Program-made: the position numbers and the translations under genes | Source: Blastomyces gilchristii SLH14081 | Lineage: Eukaryota > Ascomycota > Eurotiomycetes > Onygenales > Ajellomycetaceae | NCBI RefSeq assembly: GCF_000003855.2 | Contig: NW_003101667.1 | Span: forward strand, 866,479 to 930,478 | Reading direction: 5' to 3' | DNA: 64,000 nt | The notes under the pieces: model-generated | Seen by the model: the letters and a program-made list of their open reading frames with translations, nothing else | The model's database searches: none | What the model was told of the DNA's origin: nothing | Shown here: positions 48,861 through 58,234 of the stretch, in pieces | How the letters are laid out: each line of letters begins with the position of its first letter | Numbering within the stretch: the first letter of the stretch is position 1

Positions 48861-50977
48861 TCACTGTGAGATCTACAGCAGGTACAGATGACTTGATAGT
48901 TTTCATCTATTGCCTGGTCAAGGAAATCTGATAAGAGTGACAGTTATTATTTTGATCAAATTATCTGAAGCTTTGTATATATTCTGTAAGAGGCCTACGC
49001 CGAATAGATCGGTATTATATTGATAGGTCTTATATAACAAAGAGAAAAACGTTAGAGAAGGAAAGAAAGAGAAAGTACAAGAATCAGCGATTGAAGTGGA
49101 TATTTATACGCGTATGTGGTGGTGTACGCGGTGGTGCTTCGGGGCGGAAGAATATACGCGCGTTCGTAGCGGCCGAGGATCGGCGATCAGAACATACACG
49201 TTCGTGGCGGCCGAGGATCGGCGATCGGGAATGGGGCGGTAGGAATCTATGGAGTGTACGGAATAGTCTATATGATTGATCGGGCGCAGCCCGCCACATA
49301 TTCAGTGAATTGAGTTCTTTGATCAGTTCAAGTATATCAGATAGCTGACTCATTATCTCTAATTCTTCTTCAGAAGTCATTCAGATGCTTAGTGAGAATA
49401 AGAAGTATGATCAGAGATAGATTTGACTTCAATCTCTCTCATAGAAGTCTCTTTATCATTGCAGTGTCAGAGATTGAGACAGCTCACAGTAAGTTAATCT
49501 TCTATAAGATATACAGTGTCAATAACAGCTCATCTGACTTCTTAAAGAAGAAATGCAGTTCTTGAGCTTTTATTCAGGCTTCTTTCTCAGATAGCTGGAA
49601 TTCTCATCTCAGCTCACTGATTATGATAAGAAGAGAAGTACTCATATTCTTTCTTATTTCAGTAGATAGACTGTTGTGTCATTCTAATGCCTGTCTCTTT
49701 AAGTATAATGAAAAGACCTGAAGTACTTCATCTTCTCTCTTCTGTGTAATGATAAACTCTAGATGACTGATAAATGTCATTACATCTGCTTCTGCTGAGT
49801 TGAACAGTATAACATTACTCACTCTCAGTCATGTCAGATATTCTTGTTCATCACTCTCAGTGTAGCAGACTGCATCACTGATTCATCATGAGAATGAATG
49901 AGATCTGTTGTCTAGCAGGAAATCATCATAATCACAGATGAGACAGGCCTTCTTCTTCAAGAGTACTATGAATACTTACTCTCTACAGACTCAATTCCTC
50001 TCTGTGTCATAGATGAAGCATGAAATATCTGTCTCTTGTGTGAAATTGAATCTATTTCTCATCATATTTGAGTGATGAGTTCTGCTGTCAAACACATCTC
50101 ATTCAGCATCACACAGTTCTCTTGAGATTACAGATGTTCACAGGGCTCTAGAGAGTGATTTGAAGCCTTTCTTAAATAAGGCATTCAGTCACTGAGTGAA
50201 TTCAGTGAGAGAATCACTATCTTTAACTTGAGTTAGTTACTTTTATTGCTGTTGATGTTTGTGCTGCTGCTCTTGTCTTTGAGTGATAAGTGCTGCTTTC
50301 TCTATACAGAAGTTGCTTCATATCTCTGTTAGTCAGCTTCTTCTATCTGTCAAACACTGAAGATTGTTCTGAAGCTTATTGATACACTCATTGATAAGAG
50401 TGATATGCTTATTCAGCTGTTCCTGCTGCTGATTGAGCTGATGCTCATGCTCATCTAGCTCACTTTCTTACTGAGCCAGCTGAGACTTCAGTTACTTCAA
50501 CTCTTCAATTATATCTAATATAGTGACTTCATCAGAAGAAGCATGACTCTGGCTATTAAACTTAACACAGCTTGAAGCTATTGATCTTCTTTCTTTCATA
50601 TGCTTTGTAATCTCTGTACAGAAGGTCTGTAGTCAATGATCAATAGCATTCTTTCATTTCATAACAGAAACTGAGTCAAGAATCATCTTAACATTGTTAT
50701 AACATCTGATAAACACTCTCATAAGAATGTTCTCTGTCTTAACATGATCATATAATGTGACTTAGTTCTTGATACTATTATATTGTTCATTTTTGTTCTG
50801 TCAGATCTCTGTGATCATGACAGTGTGTTTCTTCACTGCCGCCTGTAAGTAGGCACGCCCAGTGTCAGATCTCTGAGTGAGTTCATGGGAAGCTCATTTC
50901 TCAGCAGACTTGTCTGGCTCAGTGAAGTGAAGTGGCTGGCAGAAGCTGCTTCTAGTGAGTCATCTGTTCTGCTCCAT
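48861..50977 (-). pseudogene. Gypsy C gag, N-terminal and capsid part, inactivated
   Basis: From an ATG at 50,977 (MEQNR) the minus strand reads, through stops, a long capsid-like protein. It has a coiled-coil stretch with QLNQQQEQLNKHI (about 50,440-50,380) and a capsid region (about 49,680-49,480) with FQLSEKEA and KAQELHFFFKKSDELLLTLY. The B solo LTR at 48,985-49,298 interrupts it, and it continues after element D at 28,707. Confidence 0.65.
48985..49298 (-). repeat. Solo LTR of element B (314 bp)
   Basis: Starts TGTAAGAGGCCTACGCCG and ends GCAGCCCGCCACA; exact TSD TATTC on both sides (48,980-48,984 and 49,299-49,303). It is shorter than the 449-bp LTRs of B1 and B2 because it has fewer internal repeat units. 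It is very CpG-rich (for example GCGGCCGAGGATCGGCGATC), almost untouched by RIP. Confidence 0.93.
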
Positions 50978-51051
50978 TGCAGTGTGTAACAGACATGTAT
51001 AGAGTGAGTCTATCACAACTGAACTGATCATCAGCTACAGTGATAAGAAAA

Positions 51052-51249
51052 GTAGAGAAGTCAATCAGATTAATTATCAGTTGACTGAACTTCATTATCT
51101 GCAACTCAGATCAATCATCAGTGTTATATCTTCTTGAAGATGAAAAGAATGTAGAGAAGTCAATCAGATCAATCATCAGTTGACTGAACTTTATCATCTA
51201 TAATTCAGATTAATCATCAGTGTTGTGTCTTTTGAAGATGAAGCAGAAT
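51052..51249. repeat. 99-bp tandem duplication
   Basis: GTAGAGAAGTCAATCAGAT starts at 51,052 and again at 51,151; both units continue through ATCATCAGTGTT. Confidence 0.9.
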
Positions 51250-51446
51250 CTAAGAGAACTGAGAATCTTGTTCTTAATGAGACATACTATCAAATTGCAG
51301 TATACATTATCTGTAATGTATGCTGATCATGTATCATACATGTAAAAAGATAAATCTTGTCTCATTCTCTAAGATGGAGATGGGCGGGCGTCTCTATATA
51401 TATATATACATGCTTGTTTGTTTACTGTGATTGACTTTTACAGAAG

Positions 51447-51561
51447 AAAGAAGTGAAAGCCTCAGAAAGAAAGAAGTGAAAGCCTCAAAATAAAAGAGAT
51501 GAAAGTCTCAGAAAGAAAGAGATGAAAGTCTCAGAAAGAAAGAGATAGAAGCTCTAGAAAG
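51447..51561. repeat. 23-bp tandem repeat, about five units
   Basis: Units of AAAGAARTGAAAGYCTCAGAAAG type with transition differences, purine-rich on the + strand. Confidence 0.88.
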
Positions 51562-51674
51562 AAGCAGAAGCTCTGAGAAGTAGTGAGTAAATATGCTTTC
51601 AGATAGAGAAATAAGAATAGAGTGAAAGAAGAAAGAAGTAAAAGCTCTGAGAAGTAGTAAGAGTGAACACTACA

Positions 51675-54600
51675 GTCTTTTAATATTGAGATGTTGAATT
51701 AATATTCTATTGAGTAAGTAGTGAGATAGCATAAGTGATATCAGAATATATTTTAACTGTAAGATACTGTAAGCAGCTCACATTATATTGATATCACTGA
51801 ATTATGAAATCAGTCTCTTTCTCAGATATTGAGAAATCATCAATACAGAATTCATTCTTTATCAGTATTTTAATAATAGCTGCATCATTAAGATAGAAAT
51901 CTTCAATAAAATATTTAATATATTAATAATATATTAAATTAATTTCTTTATCAGAATAATTAACTTTCATACTTAAATACTTAGTTAATTAATATAGATT
52001 CTTGACTTTCAATTTCTCACTGAGTATACTTACTAGTCAATCAGCATTCTCAGAGACTTCAGATATGATGTTAAGATTATCAACATAGATTATTATATAG
52101 AGATGATATCTGAATATATAATATCAGAGTACTGAATTATAGATACTGACTACAAATTCAAAATTACTCAGCAGAGCTGTTAAGTAATTATATCAGATCT
52201 TCACTGCAGAGTTCAGACTGTATAGACTACTCTCAACTGTATAGACAAGTATTTTCAGTAAATCTGTCTCAAATTCAGTAAATTGTCTTATATAAACCTT
52301 CTTAATGAGATGCTTATGCAGATATACTATTATTATATTCACTTAACAGAGTATTCAACTGCATAGTACTGCTATTATAAAAAGAATATGATTGACAGTA
52401 TCAGTAATAATAGAAGCATAGATCTTCTCTCTAGAACTCTTCTTAAGTTAGTTACTATAAATTACTTAATATAATTTTCTAAGAATATTATCAGAATCAG
52501 TATTCAGATTCATAAGTCTATCTTTCTTAAGAAACACTTAACAGTCTGAAGTAATTAATTCATCTCTCAGAATATCAGATCTAGAGATTAAACTTTATAT
52601 ATTATATCTCTTCAGATCAGTAATTTCATATTGTATAAACTTCTTTTAATAATCTTCTATCTCTTCTGACTGAGATGTGACATTCTTATAGAACTTCAGA
52701 AGATTATCTGTAACAGAGCTCAGAGTGTAAGTAGTCAGTAATTTCACAGACTGTAATTATGTAGAATTCAGATTATCAATATCAGAAGCATCTTCATCAT
52801 CAATCAGATAAATATCAGGTTTTAGTTCAGTAATATGATTAATAAGTGCTATAGATATAGCTAGTTTCAATTTTTCAGGAATCAGAAATCTCATATTACT
52901 ACTGATAATAATCTTATCAGATTCAGAATTTCATAGACAATATATTAATATGTCACTGAATTCAATGATACAATAGAAATCAGTATATAGAGAGAGCTTA
53001 TTCACAGACTTCTGAGATTTATATAAGTGAATAAAAACCTCTGTATTTAATTAGTGAAAATGTCTCATATTCAGTGAGATGTTTGTAAGTGCATATTAAG
53101 AAATCTTATATAAACTTGAAATCACAGAAGTCTCTATAGTAGAGAATCAAAATCTTGAGTTGTAAAGAATTATAAATATGAAAGTATTATTAATTATTAC
53201 AATCACTATCTCTAGAACATCTGCTCAGAACTTCTTAGAGAGATTATCTTTCAAAAGAGCAGCTCTAACTTATTTCATAATAATACAGATCTCACACTCA
53301 GAAACATCATTCTGATGTAATAAACATGATACTATTAATTCTCATTTGATATCATACAAATTCATAACTGTGTGTATATGTGTGAATCAGAAAACATTAT
53401 TAATATCAGTTCATAGAAAAGCAGAGACTGTATATCTGAGATTACTCATGAATCTGAGTCACAACTTAAAGTATTGAACAGTCTCATTCTTGAACTTTAA
53501 GAAATATACTCAACAGTAGCAAGTTGCATCACAGATGATAAGCATTCAGTATTTAATTTTCTAGTCAGACTCTAAGAGATGATTAGAGAGGTCTTTCAAT
53601 GTACATTCATCATCTATAAGATTAATATAAATCTTCTCAATAAGTTAAATAGATCTAGATATCAGTGTTTTCAAATAATCTCATGTTATATCTGTCTTGA
53701 CACATTTCTTATAAAAGAACTTAGTCTTAGAATCTTTAATTATGACTTCAGTATAAGAATTCTTGATCATAGTAATTATAGCATCAGCTTAAATATAACT
53801 GAGATTATGATATCAATTCAAAAGAGTCTTTGATATCTTTGATATTTATATTTTCACATTTACAGAATCAATGTTATCAACAGTAGTAACAGCAGTCACA
53901 GAAAAATTAACTTTTCAGTCAAAATTGTACTTATGAAGTATCATGATATACTTGACTGTTTTATTCAGATGATTAGAATTCTTATTAAACTTTCATTCAG
54001 TAACTCTATATATGTTGTTCTAAGCAGTTTGAACTGTATAAAAAATAACATTATTCAGAACTCTGTAAATGAAAAATGAGAGAATAGTGAAAGACAATGT
54101 AAATTAAAATCCCTGATCTTCAAGCTTTGCAAATGAGAGCAGATTAACTGTAATATTGAAAATATAGTGAATATTCTGCAAGTTAATATTATCACTCTTA
54201 ATCTTTAAAATAACAGTTTTAATCTTCTTAATAAACTCAGTTCTCTCAGTTGTAGAATTGACAGAGATGTTATCATTAAAAGATTTGATATTTGAAAAAG
54301 AATAAAACTCACTCATTATATTCAGACTTATACATGTGTTCAAATATCAAGATCTAGAAAATGATTTTTCAGTGACTGTGAAAGAGAAATAGAACTTAAT
54401 CTTTGTAATTACTGTATTTACTACTGATTGAGAACTTATCAAGTCATTCTTTCTCTCTTTCTTTTTATCATCATTCTTCTTGTTCATCTTCTTTTTCTTT
54501 TTATCAGAGTGTAAGATGAAACATCTGTAAATAGTATATTCATATCTTTTACAGTGAGTGTACTTTCATACAGTTATATTCTTATTCTCATCTTTATTCT

Positions 54601-55570
54601 TATTCTTTTTCAAAGTCACAGAATCAGTCTGAGACTGCTTTTTTTCACTCAGTGATAATCTTCTTAAATGTACAGTTAATTAGTTGCTTTATTAAATTAT
54701 TAATATTAATATTGATAATGAGTTCTTGATCAGTGAAGAAAAACTTATTCAGACATATCTTGATAAATAATTTTTAATAATCTTATAGATTATTGAGAAA
54801 AAGATTATAATATATATCTTCAGTACTCTGACAGAGCTCTCTATAATAAATAATAAGATAGTGAAAACATCTCTGAAAAGTAAGATAATCACTATTCTTG
54901 ACTTATAATTTTATCAATTTCTTAAAGATATTAACACATTCTTCAGTTAGTAATATTATATATTTAATATTAATCTTATTTCATAGAGCTGCAGTATTAT
55001 CAGCTTCTAAGATTTCAATAATAGTTTAAATATTTTCACAAGACTTAACAGTATATATCTATATAGAGACTTAGAACAGATCTTTCACTTCTCAGAATTA
55101 ATATAATATATAAAAGAGAATTCTTATTAAGTTCTTAATAAAATATCAGTTTCATTAATAACTTTCATATCAGTCAATATATCAATACATCAGACTTTAT
55201 AATTAGAGTTATTAAATATAATCACTGATTTGATATCTAGTGTATATTTAACTTTCTTCTGATATTTTCATAACTTATTTCTCATAGTATCTCTTTGTAC
55301 AGAAATAGATATAGTGAGATATTATATAATATCAGCTGCAGCTATTTAATTTCAGAGTATTATCTGTATAAGATTTATAAGATTATCTGCAGTGTAATAG
55401 ATAGATTAATTCAAATCATCATTAAAAATCAGTATTCTGAGAGTGAGAGATGATGAAGAATTTAATAAATTGAAATGAATAGATTCTGTAAATGAATATT
55501 AACTCTGCTTTCTCTTATTCTGAAGCTTCTTCATTATTTCATTATCAAATTTCATACTCTGATAAAAACT
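51675..55570 (-). pseudogene. gag-pol of copia E, inactivated
   Basis: A gag stretch (about 55,570-54,620) contains NYKV and TDMKVIN. A zinc knuckle near 54,560-54,515 reads YTHCKRYEYTIYRC, a C-X2-C-X4-H-X4-C with Cys and His changed to Tyr. The pre-integrase at 54,343-54,104 ends NITVNLLSFAKLEDQGF. The RT catalytic box at 52,073-52,102 reads IYVDNL (YVDD to YVDN). The post-RT connection near 52,010-51,690 has SEKETDF, CLQYLTVKIYSDITYAISLLTQ-like text in pieces. The integrase core between about 53,900 and 53,200 is too mutated to mark catalytic residues. Confidence 0.75.
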
Positions 55571-55574
55571 GATA

Positions 55575-56152
55575 TCAGTCTTATCTTGCAACTCAGAAAC
55601 TTTCTTATAATAAGTAATTATTCTATTAATAAGTTATCTAGTAAAGTAAGTAATTCTAGATCTTGAGCTGAACTCTGAAGTAATAGATATATTACTTATA
55701 TTAAGATAACTCTGCTTCTTCTAGATATGTAAAAAGAAAAAAAAAAATGATATTCTTCACAATAGAGAACATGCTTTTTCAAAAGTATATAAATCTGCTA
55801 ATCAGTAGATTCAGGAAAAATGAAATATCTCTAATAAAAAGTAAGAGTCTTCTTAAAAAAGATAAACTACTCTTGTCAAAAATTTTGATATAACATTCTA
55901 AAAAGAAAAATATGCCATTCAGGCTATAACCTGTAGAATAGTTGAAGATTGTATTGATAGATCTATCTACAAGAACATAATATAGTGGTGGGTCACGTGA
56001 TCTGGTGGGATCGCTAACCGCAACGGCCGTAACGGCCAACAGTTAAGCTCACGCTAAACAGTCTCATAACCTATAGGCTAGTTACTAGGCCAAAAGAGGT
56101 CACCACCAGCGCACTGCTGGTAGAAGGGCCGATCAACCCGGGACCCCCAACA
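55575..56152 (-). repeat. 5' LTR of copia E (left boundary uncertain)
   Basis: The right end is clear (CCCCCAACA at 56,152). From 55,980 to 56,152 it is G+C-normal with CpGs; left of that it is AT-rich. I cannot fix the inner end because no second copy is present and no clear primer site is seen; gag starts by about 55,555. Confidence 0.45.
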
Positions 56153-56553
56153 ATAGATTGTGTACGGATAATAGAAGAAGCAGATCTTGATACATAAGAT
56201 TCATATGTTTCCAACATATTCATCCGTGACACCCATTCCGACACAGGGATTCATGGAAAAAATAGCAGTTCGTTGGGTGGATGAGTTTGTTGGGTGGTGA
56301 GTCACGTTACAGACTGCCGTAGGACAGGTCCGCTGGTCGTTCGGCATCAACAACCGCCTCTTCACAACTTTGCCGAGGACGCAAAAGACCACCAACATCA
56401 TGTTGATATACCTAGGTATTCTTCTCGCAAATATAATCTACAATGTTTAAATCATCTTATCTATAATTTTAGCAGCATTAAATTTGTCCTCTAAAAAATT
56501 GCTGTGGTTTCTGGGAAAGTATCAGTAAGAAGTTGTTCCCTACCTACGTCGCA
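56153..56553. other. Intergenic region between the transposon block and the first gene
   Basis: Normal base composition with CpGs. GTTGGGTGG is repeated at 56,274 and 56,289. No coding feature or clear promoter element is recognised; it should hold the promoter of the CitE-like gene. Confidence 0.6.
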
Positions 56554-57691
56554 ATGCCAGCCACTAAGACCATCTTGCGCCGGGCTCTACTATATGGTAA
56601 ATCCACCTTCATATCTTCAAACTGACGTCTCCTACGAATCGCTAACTCAATATCTCTCCTCATAAATAGTCCCAGGCTCCTCTCAGCGCATGCTGGACAA
56701 ATCTCGTAGCCTCGTCGCCGACTGCGTCGCATATGACCTGGAAGACAGTGTAACGCCTACGAGAAAAGCCGAAGCACGCACTTTAGTCCGCAATGCCATT
56801 AACCAACCCATGCCCTCCGGCATAAAAGAGCGCGCTGTGCGCATCAATTCCGTTAGCAGCGGGCTGGCCCTGGCTGACCTTACGGAAGTGGTGTGTACAA
56901 TATACTCATCCCCCTTTCCTACCTGCCCTTGACTCCTCCATCCATAAGTTTAAGACACACATACTCACCATCCACAACCCTCAATCTAGCTCCAATCCCC
57001 AAATCTAACAACTGTCGTTGTTCCCAAAGTCGACACCGCGACCGACCTCCATTTCATCTCTGATCTAATATGCCACACCCGCTCCAGCCTCAAACCCACC
57101 CGCTCCAATCCGGACCCGTCTAGCAACCCCCCAATCTCCATCATTGCCTTAATCGAGAGCGCGAAATCAATTCTAAATCTGCCTCAAATCTGCGCCGCCA
57201 CCCCGCATCAGCTATCCGGCCTAATCTTCGCTGCAGCTGACTTCTCCAAGGATCTAAGCATAACCCAAACTCCCTCGCTAACTGAATTCCTCTATGCACG
57301 CTCTGCAATCGTCACCGCCGCCCGTGCGTATGACTTGCCTTCCACAATTGACCTAGTATGCACGGACTTCAAGACACCTGCTGTGTTGGAGGACGAGGCG
57401 TTGAATGGCAAGCGCATGGGGTTTAATGGCAAGCAGTGTATATATCCATCTCAGGTGGATTTGGTGCACAGGGTTTTCAGCCCGGAGTCGAAGGAGGTAG
57501 AGTGGGCTGTGAGGATCGTAGTAGCTGATGCAAAGGCGGCGGAGGAGGGGAGGGGCGCATGGACGTTGGATGGGATGATGATCGATGTGCCTGTTGTGGA
57601 GAGGGCGAGAGGGATTGTGAAGAGAGCGGAGCTTTGTGGGTTTGATGTAACGGCATTGAGGGAGAAATTTGCGGGCGAGGAGCCGCAATAG
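56554..57691 (+). CDS. HpcH/HpaI aldolase / citrate lyase beta-subunit (CitE) family protein
   Basis: Three exons are proposed: 56,554-56,596, 56,670-56,890 and 56,990-57,691, giving 321 residues. Intron 1 (GTAAAT...ATAG, with branch-like CTAAC) splits a Val codon. Intron 2 (GTGTGT...CTAG) is phase 0. Splicing restores family motifs: [12 protein letters not shown] (residues 12-23), YDLEDSV (36-42, metal or substrate-binding Glu/Asp), AVRIN (70-74, Arg), VVVPKVD (97-103), LIESA (142-146, Glu), [10 protein letters not shown] (168-177) and [13 protein letters not shown] (about 230). The TIM-barrel family includes malyl-CoA and citramalyl-CoA lyases and mitochondrial CLYBL; the substrate here is not determined. 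The GAED motif of many relatives reads AAAD. Expression would be independent; the next gene starts about 540 bp downstream. Confidence 0.88.
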
Positions 57692-58234
57692 ACGCTGGGA
57701 AGAGTAGAATGTTGGGGGTTGGTGGGATTATTCTATAGGTATATTTACATTTGATCTATTTTGCCGACACATCTAGAGTTGATTGGTAAATTCTGTTGCT
57801 ATCTTTATGCTGGGATATTATAGAGGTGAGGTGTCTCCATATGAGCGAGGCTCGTACTGTGTAGAGACATGCCAGATGCTTTTTTCCGGGGCTGGGCTTC
57901 TTACGAGTAACTATAGAGTGATTTGAAGATCGATATCGACGATCGACGCTCCGTGGTTGATTCCGCCAAAAATAAGGAAAGGGTGGGAAGCACTCCAGAA
58001 GCGTTCATATTATTGTTGACCTGGACAGAAAACATTATCCTCAGAACTCGAAAACTATTCCGATCCCACCTGTCTCTGAAATAACACGTGACCCACACAG
58101 AGTGACTCCAAGCTTAACCTTTATGCCTCCTGAATCCACAGTGTGCATCCCTTCACAAGAAGAATATTATACGTAGATCATCTTTGTTGTGGTAGTCGCT
58201 AGCTATCCTTCAGAATCGCCATTGAGAGATATCG
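57692..58234. other. Intergenic region
   Basis: Separates two + strand genes. It contains CACGTG at 58,085-58,090. I see no RNA gene or further ORF of interest. Confidence 0.6.

Larger units (their letters stand above)
2515..51669 (-). mobile_element. Ty3/gypsy retrotransposon C, old and broken into pieces by nested insertions
   Basis: Pieces of one minus-strand gag-pol order lie at 50,977-49,304 and 48,984-48,861 (gag), 28,707-28,297 (gag zinc knuckle), 21,046-15,978 (protease, RT, RNase H, integrase, with MITEs inside) and 2,671-2,515 (C-terminal end of pol). Every gap between pieces is an inserted element with its own exact TSD, and the reading runs on across the B1 junction (SYEYFDPIT). 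Un-nested, these pieces sum to about 6.6 kb. The right end is placed at 51,669 because a minus-strand TGTTCAC start interrupts the copia frame there. The left end and 3' LTR are not resolved and may lie outside the window or be decayed. Confidence 0.75.
50985..51669 (-). repeat. Probable 5' LTR of gypsy C (about 685 bp)
   Basis: The boundaries are proposed from TGT/ACA ends: TGTAAC at 50,985 just upstream of the gag ATG, and GTGAACA at 51,669 where the copia frame resumes. It contains a 99-bp duplication, a (TA)n run, a patch with GGGCGGGCG and a 23-bp repeat array. No second LTR was found in the window, so this is not confirmed. Confidence 0.4.
51675..56152 (-). mobile_element. Ty1/copia retrotransposon E, 3' end missing
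   Basis: The minus-strand order is Ty1/copia (gag, zinc knuckle, pre-integrase, integrase, RT). The right end at 56,152 reads TGTTGGGGG on the minus strand, a typical copia LTR start. The frame breaks off at about 51,670, after the part of RT just preceding RNase H, where element C begins. RNase H and the 3' LTR are absent here, so they should lie beyond the left edge if C is inserted in E. Confidence 0.75.

Noticed and set aside
49084..49380. ORFs on both strands with Arg-rich products around the solo LTR
   Set aside because: They arise from the CpG-rich solo LTR and have no recognisable domain.
53579..53833. 84-codon + strand ORF
   Set aside because: Antisense to the decayed copia integrase region; no family resemblance of its own.
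57353..57688. 111-codon minus-strand ORF
   Set aside because: Antisense shadow of the CitE-like gene, whose frame shows family motifs and consistent splicing.
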